Shown: positions 1 to 10,293, numbered from the stretch's first letter. The stretch is 64,000 nucleotides of DNA from Streptococcus toyakuensis (GCF_024346585.1 NZ_AP024523.1:753001-817000); one strand, 5' to 3'. The notes: a model not told the origin generated them from the letters alone. Translations and numbers: made by a program.

Positions 1-1
1 G

Positions 2-838
2 AGAGAAGGTTGCTTTCGAGCTAAAATATTAGCACCTTTTGCAACCAAATATCAAACTCAACACATTCCTCTGAAAGCAAAGTATCCTGGAGGATTTGAT
101 GCTCTTTTCCTACTTGGCTTTATGAACCAGTTACCCTCAACTCTCTCAGAAAAGGATAGACCAGCTATCGACTCTCTGAGCTCTGATCAACTCTGGCAGG
201 ACTGCCAGGATACCATCAAAAGGAGTATTGGGCTTTTTGAGCAGGCTGGCTATGACTTAGATGTTGAGGATTACCATTTTACTATTTTATTGGGCAATCC
301 AGAAAAACCTATGCTACAGCTCAATAAGGGTTATAGCGGAGATGGCGGAATTCCAGGCTACCTCATGCTTAGTCTGCTACCAAATGACTATACTTTACCA
401 CGTGTGCAGGCTGCGTTGGCTCACGAGTGCAATCACAATGTCCGCTTTCAATTTGTCAAATGGAATCAGCAGACGACACTAGCAGACTGGGTAGTCAGTG
501 AAGGCTTGGCAGAGTCTTTTGCTGCTGAACTCTATGGTAAGGAGCTCATCGGACCTTGGGTCACTTCAACCAGTCCAGAGCAATTAGAGAAGATTAAGCC
601 CATCATCTCAAGTCAGCTTCAGCTAACAGGGATGGCGGAAATGGCTCCTTATCTCTACGGTGATGAAATTGCCGAGATTCAAGGTCAAATACCAGTCGGT
701 ATGCCTTATGCTGCGGGCTATGCTTATGGCTATCATCTGATACAAGCCTATCTGAAAAAGACTGGCAAGAGCATTATTGAAGCGACAGTAACATCGACAG
801 AAGAGATTTTAGAGGCGACAAAAGACTTTTGGCAATGA
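2..838 (+). CDS. DUF2268-type putative Zn-dependent protease, 5' end outside window
   Basis: The reading frame is open from base 2, so the gene starts upstream of the window; the first internal ATG at 122 is probably not the true start because the 40 codons before it read as sensible protein. The motif HECNH (bases 422-436) fits the HEXXH zinc-binding signature, and a downstream Glu-containing helix (EGLAESFAAELYG) fits the third ligand region of DUF2268-like gluzincins. No signal peptide can be judged because the N-terminus is missing. The natural substrate is unknown. The family assignment rests on HEXXH plus overall look. The EXLDI gene follows after a separate promoter. Confidence 0.75.
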   Translation, partial: REGCFRAKILAPFATKYQTQHIPLKAKYPGGFDALFLLGFMNQLPSTLSEKDRPAIDSLSSDQLWQDCQDTIKRSIGLFEQAGYDLDVEDYHFTILLGNPEKPMLQLNKGYSGDGGIPGYLMLSLLPNDYTLPRVQAALAHECNHNVRFQFVKWNQQTTLADWVVSEGLAESFAAELYGKELIGPWVTSTSPEQLEKIKPIISSQLQLTGMAEMAPYLYGDEIAEIQGQIPVGMPYAAGYAYGYHLIQAYLKKTGKSIIEATVTSTEEILEATKDFWQ

Positions 839-849
839 CATATTTTTGC

Positions 850-877
850 TTGCAAATCTGCCAGAGTTTGATATAAT
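850..877 (+). promoter_or_regulatory. Promoter of the EXLDI gene
   Basis: A -35-like TTGCAA (850-855), 16-bp spacer and perfect TATAAT (872-877) lie just after the DUF2268 stop. A strong GGAGGTGA ribosome site (891-898) precedes ATG 903. Confidence 0.6.
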
Positions 878-902
878 GAAAGTAATTTTTGGAGGTGACT
901 AT

Positions 903-1271
903 ATGCACTATAAAAGAGTTGAATTAAAGGTCACAAATCAAGGTATACATGAACGCAAGATCTTTCAAGGTGTTAAGATTTTCAGTCGTAGCAAGTTATC
1001 CAAAGATCAGAAAAGCATTCTAACACAGAAGCTTTACCTGACTCCGAAGCACAACATTGTTTACTATCAACGTACAGACGTCAACTATGACCAGAACTGG
1101 CATCATAATAAGGACTATTACGAATTAGCTTATGGTCAGATGGATAGAGAGACGGTTTTTAAGGTTTGCCAAGAATTTGATGAACTAAGTTCTTTTCTGG
1201 AAAATGAGCTGCTGAAGAAGCTAAAAGAAAAGCTGGTAGCAGGAAAATTTTTTGAAAAATTAGATATATAA
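903..1271 (+). CDS. EXLDI family protein
   Basis: A 122-aa soluble protein that ends exactly in F-E-K-L-D-I, the C-terminal E-x-L-D-I signature after which the family is named. The start at 903 is chosen because GGAGGTGA lies at the right distance; an upstream in-frame ATG at 846 lies before the promoter. The protein is Lys-rich with a Tyr/His-rich centre (DYYELAYGQ) and a helical C-terminus; no membrane segment is seen. The molecular function of EXLDI proteins is not known to me. It is a single-gene unit: its own promoter upstream and a strong hairpin terminator directly at the stop codon. Confidence 0.8.
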   Translation: MHYKRVELKVTNQGIHERKIFQGVKIFSRSKLSKDQKSILTQKLYLTPKHNIVYYQRTDVNYDQNWHHNKDYYELAYGQMDRETVFKVCQEFDELSSFLENELLKKLKEKLVAGKFFEKLDI

Positions 1272-1306
1272 AAATCCGACTGCTTTCATAAGCAGTCGGA
1301 TTTCTT
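1272..1306 (+). terminator. Intrinsic terminator after EXLDI gene
   Basis: Perfect 14-bp stem (1272-1285 with 1290-1303), loop TCAT, T-rich tail. Its other strand is A-rich, so it could also stop leftward transcription. Confidence 0.85.
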
Positions 1307-1323
1307 CTAGTTTGATAGTGCTG

Positions 1324-1420
1324 AAACAATACCTTTACTATCATAGCATTGGCTACATTTTTAAAAGTTGTTTTAGCTGTGTTGAGGATCTTGATTCTGA
1401 TATCCTCGAGACGACCAGAG
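1324..1420 (-). pseudogene. Fossil of the 3' end of gdhA
   Basis: Read on the minus strand this stretch gives SGRLEDIRIKILNTAKTT followed by FKNVANAMI. The C-terminus of the intact gdhA nearby reads [17 protein letters not shown] ... FENVANAMI. The match is clear at both DNA and protein level, with 18 codons (AETYG...NIAA) cleanly missing between TT and F. So this is a diverged, internally deleted copy of the last about 50 codons of glutamate dehydrogenase, separated from the live gene by the GNAT gene. It has no start codon or domain of its own and is not expected to make a functional protein. Confidence 0.8.
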
Positions 1421-1431
1421 TATACTAACAT

Positions 1432-1920
1432 CTATTCATCTGATGAGAGGGATTTTATCATCCAGATATTCATAGCAGGGTGGCCGGCGGCGTTAGAAAG
1501 TGGTTCTTGCAGTAATGTAAAACCGTAGTGTTGATAGATGGCCACGGCCGTAGCCAGTTCAGTAGAGGTTTCTAGATAAAGTTGTTCATAACCTGCTAGG
1601 CGGGCTTCATGGATTATCCGCTTTATCAACCTGCTGGAATAACCTTTGCCACGGCAATTTTTAGTGACATACAGTTTTTGTAATTCAGCAATCTTATCGG
1701 ACACAGGTGCAAAGCCACCACAGCCAACCAGCTGCCCTTCATCTTCCAGAACAAAGTAAGCTGCTCTCTCTTGCTGTTGATAATAGTCGGCCAAATGATC
1801 TAGATGAGAATCAAAGTAGACAGTTCCTGGTTTGTCAAGCCCAAATTCCTCTAAGCTAGCTCGAATGAGCTGCGCTACAGCTGGATTATCTCTTACTTCC
1901 ATTGGCCGTAAGTTCATCAT
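1432..1920 (-). CDS. GNAT family N-acetyltransferase
   Basis: A 162-aa single-domain acetyltransferase. The acetyl-CoA-binding motif A is visible as LYVTKNCRGKGYSSRLI (R-G-K-G-Y), followed by the beta5-alpha4 segment AIYQHYGF typical of GNATs. The start is ATG 1920 with GAGG upstream. The substrate cannot be told from sequence. The gene sits between the gdhA fossil and live gdhA on the same strand, 28 bp downstream of gdhA, so it may be read through from the gdhA promoter. Its placement inside a partial gdhA duplication suggests it arrived with, or caused, that rearrangement. Confidence 0.85.
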   Translation of the reverse strand: MMNLRPMEVRDNPAVAQLIRASLEEFGLDKPGTVYFDSHLDHLADYYQQQERAAYFVLEDEGQLVGCGGFAPVSDKIAELQKLYVTKNCRGKGYSSRLIKRIIHEARLAGYEQLYLETSTELATAVAIYQHYGFTLLQEPLSNAAGHPAMNIWMIKSLSSDE

Positions 1921-1948
1921 TTGTCCTCTGATAGGATGTATCGACTAA

Positions 1949-3379
<1,431 letters not shown>

Positions 3380-3496
3380 CTAAAAATTCTTTCAATTTGA
3401 TTTTTGGGGTTGTTTGAAATTGGAATTTTTTGAAATTGGATAAAAAACGAACGTTTTTCTTATAAATGACTTTCTTAAAGAGAAAAGCTGAAAATA

Positions 3497-3505
3497 TGGT
3501 ATAAT
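3497..3505 (+). promoter_or_regulatory. Extended -10 promoter of pyrD
   Basis: TGG-TATAAT at 3497-3505 with no convincing -35, as often seen in pneumococcal extended -10 promoters. CGGAGGATC ribosome site precedes ATG 3540. Upstream, the unit TTGAAATTGGA is present twice near 3415-3440 and an AAAACG/CGTTTT inverted repeat lies near 3446-3459. Confidence 0.6.
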
Positions 3506-3539
3506 ATTAGAAATAAATGGAATCCGGAGGATCAGAATC

Positions 3540-4475
3540 ATGGTATCAACGAAAACACAAATTGCTGGTTTTGAGTTTGACAATTGTTTGATGAATGCAG
3601 CAGGTGTGGCTTGTATGACGATAGAGGAGCTGGAAGGGGTTAAAAACTCAGCGGCAGGAACTTTTGTGACCAAGACAGCGACCTTGGACTTTCGTCAGGG
3701 AAATCCTGAGCCACGCTACAAAGATGTTCCACTTGGTTCCATTAACTCTATGGGCTTGCCGAATAATGGCTTAGACTACTATCTGGACTATCTTTTGGAC
3801 TTGCAGGAAAAAGAGCCAAACCGAACGTTCTTCCTATCTCTAGTCGGCATGTCTCCAGAAGAAACCCATACTATCTTGAAAAAAGTCCAAGAGAGTGATT
3901 TTCGTGGTCTGACTGAGCTAAACCTTTCCTGTCCAAATGTTCCAGGTAAACCTCAGATTGCCTATGATTTTGAGACAACAGATCGGATTTTGGCAGAGGT
4001 GTTTGCCTACTTCACTAAACCTCTGGGAATTAAATTGCCACCATATTTTGACATTGTTCACTTTGACCAAGCGGCAGCTATTTTCAACAAGTATCCGCTC
4101 AAGTTTGTCAACTGTGTCAACTCTATCGGAAACGGCCTTTATATAGAAGATGAGTCCGTCGTTATTCGTCCTAAAAATGGTTTCGGTGGCATTGGTGGAG
4201 AATATATCAAACCGACTGCGCTAGCCAATGTTCATGCCTTTTATCAACGTTTAAATCCTCAAATCCAAATCATCGGAACAGGTGGCGTTCTGACTGGTCG
4301 TGATGCCTTTGAACATATCCTCTGTGGAGCAAGTATGGTGCAGGTAGGAACAACTCTTCATAAAGAAGGTGTTGGAGCTTTTGAACGCATTACTAATGAA
4401 CTGAAAGCAATCATGGGGGAAAAAGGGTACGAAAGCCTAGAAGATTTCCGTGGGAAATTGCGCTATATTGATTAA
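3540..4475 (+). CDS. pyrDA: Dihydroorotate dehydrogenase A (class 1A)
   Basis: Oxidises dihydroorotate to orotate in pyrimidine synthesis; class 1A enzymes are soluble FMN homodimers that use fumarate. The 311-aa TIM barrel has the catalytic-Cys block [15 protein letters not shown]-phosphate region [11 protein letters not shown], and SMGLPNNG near the substrate pocket. It lacks the N-terminal membrane helix of class 2 enzymes. It is alone on its promoter here; the rest of the pyr pathway is not nearby. holA follows 32 bp downstream with its own ribosome site, so the two may be cotranscribed. Confidence 0.96.
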   Translation: MVSTKTQIAGFEFDNCLMNAAGVACMTIEELEGVKNSAAGTFVTKTATLDFRQGNPEPRYKDVPLGSINSMGLPNNGLDYYLDYLLDLQEKEPNRTFFLSLVGMSPEETHTILKKVQESDFRGLTELNLSCPNVPGKPQIAYDFETTDRILAEVFAYFTKPLGIKLPPYFDIVHFDQAAAIFNKYPLKFVNCVNSIGNGLYIEDESVVIRPKNGFGGIGGEYIKPTALANVHAFYQRLNPQIQIIGTGGVLTGRDAFEHILCGASMVQVGTTLHKEGVGAFERITNELKAIMGEKGYESLEDFRGKLRYID

Positions 4476-4507
4476 ATTCATAAAAAAATCAGAAGAAAGG
4501 AAAGAAG

Positions 4508-5545
4508 ATGCTAGCCATTGAAGAAAGTCAGAAGTTGACTTTATCAAATTTACCGAGCCTGAGCCTATTTACAGGGACAGATCAGGGTCAGTTTGAAGTT
4601 ATGAAGAGTCAAGTATTGAAACAGATTGGTTATGATTCTGCTGACCTCAACTTTGCCTACTTTGATATGAAAGAAGTAGTATACAAGGATGTGGAACTGG
4701 AGTTGGTCAGCCTTCCTTTCTTTGCGGATGAAAAAATCGTGATATTAGACCATTTTGTCGATATAACGACTGCTAAAAAGCGCTTTTTGACAGATGATGA
4801 GCTCAAGTCATTTGAGGAATACCTTGACAATCCTTCACCAACAACCAAGTTGTTAATCTTTGCAGAAGGAAAGCTGGATAGCAAAAGACGGTTGGTTAAA
4901 TTACTTAAGCGTGATGCCAAGGTTTTTGACGCAGTAGAGGCCAAAGAACAAGAACTGCGCCAGTATTTCCAAAAGTGGAGTCAGAAACAAGGCCTGCAGT
5001 TTGCTAATCATTCTTTTGAAAATCTCCTCATCAAGTCGGGTTTTCAATTTAGCGAAATCCAGAAAAATCTCCTTTTTTTACAATCCTATAAGGAAGACTC
5101 TGTTATAGAGGAAGAGGATATTGTCAACGCTATTCCCAAGACCTTACAGGACAATATTTTTGATTTAACTCAGTTTATTCTGACTAAAAAGATGGACCAG
5201 GCGCGTGATTTGGTTAGAGACTTGACCTTGCAAGGTGAAGATGAAATCAAACTGATTGCAGTCATGCTAGGACAATTTCGGACTTTTACTCAGGTGAAGA
5301 TTTTGGCGGAGTCTGGGCAAACAGAATCGCAGATTGGAAGTAGTTTAGGTAGTTTTCTCGGACGCAATCCTAATCCCTATCAAATCAAGTTTGCGCTGAG
5401 AGATTCAAAAGGACTTTCCTTTAGCTTTTTGAAGCAAGCTATTTCTTATTTGATTGAGACAGACTATCAGATTAAGACTGGTCTTTATGAAAAAGGTTTC
5501 CTTTTTGAAAAGGCACTCCTGCAGATTGCTAGTCAGGTCAATTGA
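4508..5545 (+). CDS. holA: DNA polymerase III subunit delta
   Basis: The clamp-loader wrench subunit that opens the beta sliding clamp. The 345-aa size is normal, with the delta N-terminal fold (LSLFTGTDQGQFEVMKSQVLKQI; VVYKDVELELVSLPFFADEKIVIL) and the C-terminal helical oligomerisation domain (DNIFDLTQFILTKKMDQARDL). Like other delta subunits it lacks a working Walker A motif. The start is ATG 4508 after GAAAGGAAAG. It is probably cotranscribed with pyrDA because only 32 bp lie between them. Confidence 0.95.
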   Translation: MLAIEESQKLTLSNLPSLSLFTGTDQGQFEVMKSQVLKQIGYDSADLNFAYFDMKEVVYKDVELELVSLPFFADEKIVILDHFVDITTAKKRFLTDDELKSFEEYLDNPSPTTKLLIFAEGKLDSKRRLVKLLKRDAKVFDAVEAKEQELRQYFQKWSQKQGLQFANHSFENLLIKSGFQFSEIQKNLLFLQSYKEDSVIEEEDIVNAIPKTLQDNIFDLTQFILTKKMDQARDLVRDLTLQGEDEIKLIAVMLGQFRTFTQVKILAESGQTESQIGSSLGSFLGRNPNPYQIKFALRDSKGLSFSFLKQAISYLIETDYQIKTGLYEKGFLFEKALLQIASQVN

Positions 5546-5560
5546 CATTTTTTGAAACTA

Positions 5561-5598
5561 AAACCCGCGTCAGGATTATCTTGTCGTGGGTTTCTTAG
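5561..5598 (+). terminator. Probable holA terminator
   Basis: AAACCCGCG (5561-5569) pairs with CGTGGGTTT (5585-5593) with one G-U pair. The T tail is short, so it may be weak. Confidence 0.5.
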
Positions 5599-5612
5599 TG
5601 ATTTGCTTATTC

Positions 5613-5710
5613 TATACTCAATGAAAATCAAAGAGCAAACTAGCCGCAGGCTATACTTGAGTACGGCAAGGCGACGTTGACGCGGTTTGAAGAGATTTTC
5701 GAAGAGTATT
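5613..5710 (-). repeat. BOX element, boxA-boxC form
   Basis: It starts TATACTCAATGAAAATCAAA and ends with TTTTCGAAGAGTATT, and holds TACGGCAAGGCGACGTTGACG, matching the core of boxA (the target of the well-known BOX-PCR primer). On the plus strand it reads C then A, so it is inverted; no boxB module is present. About 98 bp, between holA and sodA. Confidence 0.85.
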
Positions 5711-5754
5711 ATTAGAAAGTATTTCAGTGATTTCTTCATCTATAAGCAAAAAAC

Positions 5755-5783
5755 TTGAAAAAAGTGAATGTTTGCGTTATCAT
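5755..5783 (+). promoter_or_regulatory. sodA promoter
   Basis: TTGAAA (5755-5760), 17-bp spacer, TATCAT (5778-5783), followed by AAGAGG ribosome site and ATG 5815. It sits about 45 bp beyond the BOX element. Confidence 0.65.
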
Positions 5784-5814
5784 TTTCATATAGAAAGAAA
5801 AAGAGGTATTACAG

Positions 5815-6420
5815 ATGGCTATTATCTTACCAGATCTTCCATATGCATACGACGCTTTGGAACCATACATCGATGCGGAAACAATGCACTTGCACCATGA
5901 CAAACACCATCAAACTTATGTCAACAATGCTAATGCAGCTCTAGAAAAACACCCTGAAATCGGTGAAGACCTTGAAGCCTTGCTTGCTGATGTAGAATCT
6001 ATTCCAGCTGATATCCGTCAAGCGCTTATCAACAATGGTGGTGGACACTTGAACCACGCTCTTTTCTGGGAATTGATGACTCCTGAGAAAACAGCTCCAT
6101 CAGCAGAACTTGCAGCAGCAATCGATGCAACATTTGGTTCATTTGAAGAATTCCAAGCAGCCTTCACTGCAGCAGCAACAACTCGTTTTGGTTCAGGATG
6201 GGCATGGTTGGTTGTCAACAAAGAAGGGAAACTTGAAGTGACTTCAACAGCAAACCAGGACACACCAATCTCAGAAGGCAAAAAACCAATCTTGGGCTTG
6301 GACGTTTGGGAACATGCTTACTATGTGAAATACCGCAACGTGCGTCCTGACTACATCAAAGCTTTCTTCTCAGTGATCAACTGGAACAAAGTAGATGAAC
6401 TGTACGCAGCTGCTAAATAA
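5815..6420 (+). CDS. sodA: Superoxide dismutase, Mn type
   Basis: Converts superoxide to peroxide and oxygen. The 201-aa protein has all four metal ligands in the usual contexts: His in [14 protein letters not shown], His in [13 protein letters not shown], and Asp and His in [12 protein letters not shown]. The GSGWAWLV segment is normal for Fe/Mn SODs, and single-SOD streptococci use a Mn form. Single-gene unit with promoter at 5755 and terminator at 6473. In this catalase-negative genus it is the main superoxide defence. Confidence 0.97.
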   Translation: MAIILPDLPYAYDALEPYIDAETMHLHHDKHHQTYVNNANAALEKHPEIGEDLEALLADVESIPADIRQALINNGGGHLNHALFWELMTPEKTAPSAELAAAIDATFGSFEEFQAAFTAAATTRFGSGWAWLVVNKEGKLEVTSTANQDTPISEGKKPILGLDVWEHAYYVKYRNVRPDYIKAFFSVINWNKVDELYAAAK

Positions 6421-6472
6421 TGATAGTTGGAGGGAAGAATTGTTCTTCTCTTTTTAAGGTTATATTATTTTG

Positions 6473-6498
6473 GTCTGACAAAATCGTCAGACTTTTTT
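6473..6498 (+). terminator. sodA terminator
   Basis: GTCTGAC (6473-6479) and GTCAGAC (6486-6492) form a stem followed by six T. A weaker GAAGAA/TTCTTC hairpin lies just upstream at 6434-6448. Confidence 0.8.
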
Positions 6499-6576
6499 CA
6501 TTTTTATGAGAAACGTGCTAACTGCTAGAAATTATGGTAGAATAAAGTATTAAGTAATCGTGGAAAAAGGATATCT

Positions 6577-7107
6577 ATGCGAAAAGAAATTGCACCTGAA
6601 TTATACAACTATAACAAGTTTCCTGGTCCTGAGTTTCATTTACACGGGGACAAGGTCGAAACGGAAGGGATAGCTTTTTCCTTGGTGGAAAATAGCAAAG
6701 ATGCCTTTGATGTGACGGCTTTTAATCAGCGTTTTTCAGAAGTCTTAACCAAGTTTGATTATATCGTGGGAGACTGGAGCAATGAACAGCTTCGCCTACG
6801 AGGGTTTTACAAGGATGACCGAACAGATGAAAAACTTGAAAAAATCAGTCGTTTACAAGACTACCTTTTAGAGTATTGTAGTTATGGTTGTGCCTATTTT
6901 GTCTTAGAAAATGAAGCCCCTAAGCGAGCGTCATTTGACAAGAAAATGCGTAAGAAGGAAGAAGAACAGCCTTCTAGAAAAGGAAAGAAACCGGCTCAAA
7001 CTAAACGAAAACCGAATGCAGATAAGAAAAATAGACGTCGTCAGAAAGATCAGCATTCTCAGAAAGAGGACAAGGGACAACGTCATTTTGTCATTCGTCA
7101 GAAGTGA
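6577..7107 (+). CDS. yutD: YutD family protein (DUF1027)
   Basis: The N-terminal 110 residues are a YutD-like domain (FDVTAFNQRFSEVLTKFDYIVGDWSNEQLRLRGF; YCSYGCAYFVLEN). The last about 65 residues are a very basic tail rich in K/R (SRKGKKPAQTKRKPNADKKN), probably disordered and nucleic-acid binding. Function is unknown; in Firmicutes the gene is a recurrent neighbour of RNA-modifying genes, as here with rlmN 20 bp downstream. Its TAGAAT -10 lies near 6537. The tail length varies among streptococci, which fits a linker-like role (inference). Confidence 0.85.
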   Translation: MRKEIAPELYNYNKFPGPEFHLHGDKVETEGIAFSLVENSKDAFDVTAFNQRFSEVLTKFDYIVGDWSNEQLRLRGFYKDDRTDEKLEKISRLQDYLLEYCSYGCAYFVLENEAPKRASFDKKMRKKEEEQPSRKGKKPAQTKRKPNADKKNRRRQKDQHSQKEDKGQRHFVIRQK

Positions 7108-7127
7108 GTAGAGAATAAGGAGAAGAA

Positions 7128-8213
7128 ATGAAACCGTCAATTTATAGTTTAACACGTCAAACCATGCAGGAATGGGTTTTGGAGCAGGGAGAAAAGAAAT
7201 TCCGTGCAGATCAAATCTGGGAATGGCTCTACCGTAAACGTGTCCAGTCATTTGAAGAAATGACCAACCTTTCCAAGGATTTGATTGCTAAGCTTAATGA
7301 CCAGTTTGTGGTTAATCCATTGAAACAGCGAATCGTGCAAGAATCTGCTGATGGGACAGTTAAATATCTTTTTGAATTGCCAGATGGAATGCTGATTGAG
7401 ACAGTACTCATGCGTCAACACTACGGTTTATCTGTCTGTGTGACCACTCAGGTCGGCTGTAATATCGGTTGTACCTTCTGTGCCTCTGGTTTGATTAAGA
7501 AACAACGTGACCTCAATAATGGGGAAATCGTAGCGCAAATCATGCTGGTTCAGAAATACTTTGATGAGCGTGGTCAGGATGAGCGTGTCAGTCATATCGT
7601 TGTCATGGGAATTGGTGAACCATTTGATAATTACAACAATGTCTTGAATTTCGTTCGTACTATCAATGATGACAAGGGAATGGCCATCGGTGCTCGTCAC
7701 ATTACGGTTTCAACCTCAGGTTTGGCCCATAAAATTCGTGATTTTGCTAATGAAGGTGTTCAGGTCAATCTTGCCGTTTCCCTTCACGCACCTAATAATG
7801 AACTGCGCTCAAGCATCATGAAGATTAACCGTGCCTTTCCGATTGAAAAACTCTTTGCTGCTATTGAGTACTATATCGAAACAACCAATCGTCGTGTAAC
7901 CTTTGAGTATATCATGCTCAATGAAGTAAATGACGGTGTAGAACAAGCCTTAGAATTGGCTGAATTGCTCAAGAACATCAAGAAATTGTCTTATGTCAAC
8001 TTGATTCCTTATAACCCAGTTAGTGAGCATGACCAATATAGCCGTAGTCCTAAAGAGCGCGTCCTGGCCTTCTATGATACGCTTAAGAAAAAAGGGGTCA
8101 ACTGTGTTGTTCGTCAAGAGCATGGTACAGATATTGATGCAGCTTGTGGACAATTGCGCTCTAACACAATGAAACGTGACCGCCAGAAAGCAGTCGCAGC
8201 AGTCAATCCTTAA
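7128..8213 (+). CDS. rlmN: Dual-specificity 23S rRNA A2503 / tRNA A37 C2-methyltransferase
   Basis: A radical-SAM enzyme that methylates C2 of A2503 in 23S rRNA and A37 in some tRNAs. The 361-aa length is typical. The cluster-binding motif C-x3-C-x2-C is seen in [13 protein letters not shown], the SAM region in [15 protein letters not shown], and the second conserved Cys that takes part in the reaction in DAACGQL near the C-terminus. Start 7128 has AAGGAGAAG. Its stop overlaps the VanZ gene start, so yutD-rlmN-vanZ-ABCF look like one operon. Confidence 0.97.
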   Translation: MKPSIYSLTRQTMQEWVLEQGEKKFRADQIWEWLYRKRVQSFEEMTNLSKDLIAKLNDQFVVNPLKQRIVQESADGTVKYLFELPDGMLIETVLMRQHYGLSVCVTTQVGCNIGCTFCASGLIKKQRDLNNGEIVAQIMLVQKYFDERGQDERVSHIVVMGIGEPFDNYNNVLNFVRTINDDKGMAIGARHITVSTSGLAHKIRDFANEGVQVNLAVSLHAPNNELRSSIMKINRAFPIEKLFAAIEYYIETTNRRVTFEYIMLNEVNDGVEQALELAELLKNIKKLSYVNLIPYNPVSEHDQYSRSPKERVLAFYDTLKKKGVNCVVRQEHGTDIDAACGQLRSNTMKRDRQKAVAAVNP

Positions 8214-8695
8214 TGATGAAGAAAACTTATAATCATATTTTGGTTTGGGGAGTCATTTTCTATAGCATTTGTATCGTCTATTTTTGCTTTACTCCTCAAG
8301 AACATTCTCCCGTGGGAGTGGAAACTCCAGGTATTCAGCATCTTGGACGCCTGGTTTTTCTTTTGACTCCTTTCAATTCTCTCTGGAAACTGGGCGAAGT
8401 GAGTGATGTAGGACAATTATTTTGGATTTTTTTACAAAATATCCTCAATGTCTTCTTGCTTTTTCCTCTTGTTTTCCAACTCCTTTATCTCCTTCCAAAC
8501 TTGCGGAAAACAAAAAAGGTGCTACTTTTTAGCTTTCTAGTGAGTCTTGGAATTGAGTGTACGCAGTTAGTCTTGGACTTTGTCTTTGATTTTAATCGCG
8601 TCTTTGAGATTGATGATTTGTGGACTAATACCTTGGGTGGCTATTTGGCTTGGTTCCTCTATAAACAATTACATAAAAACAAGATAAGGAATTAA
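8213..8695 (+). CDS. VanZ-like family membrane protein
   Basis: 160 aa with four predicted membrane segments (from ILVWGVIFYSICIVYFCF to WFLYKQLH) and the family block LGIECTQLVLDFVFDFNRVFEIDDLWTNTLGGYLAW, in which the acidic D/E and N residues are conserved. VanZ homologues are linked with teicoplanin tolerance, but most chromosomal members have no assigned function, so glycopeptide resistance should not be inferred. The ATG overlaps the rlmN stop by one base (TAATG), a sign of translational coupling; a second ATG follows at 8216. Confidence 0.85.
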   Translation: MMKKTYNHILVWGVIFYSICIVYFCFTPQEHSPVGVETPGIQHLGRLVFLLTPFNSLWKLGEVSDVGQLFWIFLQNILNVFLLFPLVFQLLYLLPNLRKTKKVLLFSFLVSLGIECTQLVLDFVFDFNRVFEIDDLWTNTLGGYLAWFLYKQLHKNKIRN

Positions 8696-8696
8696 A

Positions 8697-10238
8697 ATGA
8701 GTATTTTAGAAGTTAAAAATCTGAGTCATGGTTTTGGTGACCGTGCAATTTTTGAAGATGTGTCCTTCCGTCTCCTCAAGGGAGAACATATCGGCCTGGT
8801 CGGTGCCAATGGTGAAGGGAAATCAACCTTTATGAGTATTGTGACTGGTAAGATGCTGCCAGATGAAGGGAAGGTTGAGTGGTCTAAATATGTGACTGCT
8901 GGTTACTTAGACCAACACTCTGTCCTTGCTGAAGGGCAGTCGGTACGTGATGTTCTCCGTACAGCCTTTGATGAGCTTTTCAAAGCAGAAGCCCGTATCA
9001 ATGACCTTTATATGGAAATGGCTGAAGACGGAGCGGATGTTGATGCTCTCATGGAAGAAGTGGGCGAACTCCAAGACCGTTTGGAGAGTCGTGATTTTTA
9101 TACCTTGGATGCAAAGATTGACGAAGTAGCGCGTGCCCTTGGTGTTATGGATTTTGGTATGGATACGGATGTAACCTCTTTATCAGGTGGACAAAGAACC
9201 AAGGTTCTTTTGGCTAAACTCCTCCTTGAAAAGCCCGATATCTTGCTTCTGGACGAGCCGACCAACTACTTGGATGCTGAGCATATTGATTGGCTTAAGC
9301 GCTATCTCCAAAACTATGAAAATGCATTTGTCCTTATTTCACATGATATCCCATTCCTGAACGATGTGATTAATATTGTCTACCATGTGGAAAATCAACA
9401 GTTGACACGATACTCTGGTGACTACTACCAGTTCCAAGAAGTCTATGCTATGAAGAAATCTCAGCTAGAGGCTGCCTACGAACGTCAGCAGAAAGAGATT
9501 GCGGACCTCAAGGACTTCGTGGCTCGAAACAAAGCGCGTGTTGCAACACGAAATATGGCCATGTCTCGTCAGAAGAAATTGGATAAGATGGATATTATCG
9601 AACTCCAAAGTGAGAAACCAAAACCATCCTTTGATTTCAAACCGGCTCGTACGCCAGGGCGCTTTATCTTCCAAGCCAAGGATTTGCAAATTGGTTATGA
9701 CCGTCCTCTTACTAAGCCTTTGAATCTTACCTTTGAACGCAATCAAAAGGTTGCTATTATCGGTGCCAACGGTATCGGGAAAACAACTCTCTTGAAGTCT
9801 CTCTTGGGGATTATTCCGCCAATTGCTGGGGAAGTTGAACGCGGTGATTATCTAGAACTTGGTTATTTTGAACAGGAAGTAGAAGGCGGTAATCGCCAAA
9901 CACCACTAGAGGCTGTCTGGAATGCCTTTCCTGCCCTTAACCAAGCAGAAGTCCGTGCAGCCCTTGCTCGTTGCGGTTTGACAACCAAGCATATTGAAAG
10001 CCAAATTCAGGTCTTGTCAGGTGGGGAACAAGCCAAGGTTCGTTTTTGTCTCTTGATGAATCGTGAAAACAATGTTTTAGTGTTGGACGAGCCAACCAAC
10101 CACTTGGATGTGGATGCCAAGGATGAACTCAAACGCGCTCTAAAAGAATACAAGGGATCGATTCTTATGGTCTGTCACGAACCAGACTTCTATGAAGGCT
10201 GGATGGACCAAATCTGGGATTTTAACAATCTAACTTAA
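8697..10238 (+). CDS. ABC-F family ATPase (YkpA/YbiT-like)
   Basis: 513 aa with two ATPase domains and no membrane segment. Domain 1: Walker A GANGEGKST, signature LSGGQ, Walker B LLLDEPTNYLD. Domain 2: GANGIGKTT, LSGGEQ, LVLDEPTNHLD. Between them lies a charged linker (RQQKEIADLKDFVARNKARVATRNMAMSRQKKLDKMD), the ribosome-reaching P-site interaction motif of ABC-F proteins. So it acts on ribosomes rather than as a transporter. Whether it gives antibiotic protection cannot be told; YkpA/YbiT members are generally housekeeping factors. It ends with a strong terminator. Confidence 0.9.
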   Translation: MSILEVKNLSHGFGDRAIFEDVSFRLLKGEHIGLVGANGEGKSTFMSIVTGKMLPDEGKVEWSKYVTAGYLDQHSVLAEGQSVRDVLRTAFDELFKAEARINDLYMEMAEDGADVDALMEEVGELQDRLESRDFYTLDAKIDEVARALGVMDFGMDTDVTSLSGGQRTKVLLAKLLLEKPDILLLDEPTNYLDAEHIDWLKRYLQNYENAFVLISHDIPFLNDVINIVYHVENQQLTRYSGDYYQFQEVYAMKKSQLEAAYERQQKEIADLKDFVARNKARVATRNMAMSRQKKLDKMDIIELQSEKPKPSFDFKPARTPGRFIFQAKDLQIGYDRPLTKPLNLTFERNQKVAIIGANGIGKTTLLKSLLGIIPPIAGEVERGDYLELGYFEQEVEGGNRQTPLEAVWNAFPALNQAEVRAALARCGLTTKHIESQIQVLSGGEQAKVRFCLLMNRENNVLVLDEPTNHLDVDAKDELKRALKEYKGSILMVCHEPDFYEGWMDQIWDFNNLT

Positions 10239-10253
10239 AAATGAAGATAAAAG

Positions 10254-10288
10254 AAATACAGTACCGAATGTGGATACTGTATTTTTTT
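10254..10288 (+). terminator. Terminator of the yutD-ABCF operon
   Basis: Perfect 10-bp stem AAATACAGTA (10254-10263) / TACTGTATTT (10275-10284) with T run. Lies between convergent ABC-F and slrA genes and may serve both. Confidence 0.85.
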
Positions 10289-10293
10289 GGTTT

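Noticed and set aside
846..902. Start of the EXLDI gene at 846.
   Set aside because: It would include the promoter TATAAT and the GGAGGTGA site in the coding region; 903 fits better.
1159..1431. A 90-codon minus-strand frame overlapping the EXLDI gene.
   Set aside because: Only its first third matches gdhA; the rest is antisense to the EXLDI gene and terminator. Kept only as a gdhA fossil.
5613..5710. Calling the TACTCAATGAAAATC...GAAGAGTAT repeats RUP elements.
   Set aside because: They contain the boxA core TACGGCAAGGCGACG(T/C)TGACG, so they are BOX elements; I saw no RUP.
8213..8695. Glycopeptide resistance from the VanZ homologue.
   Set aside because: Chromosomal VanZ-like proteins are widespread and there are no other van genes here.
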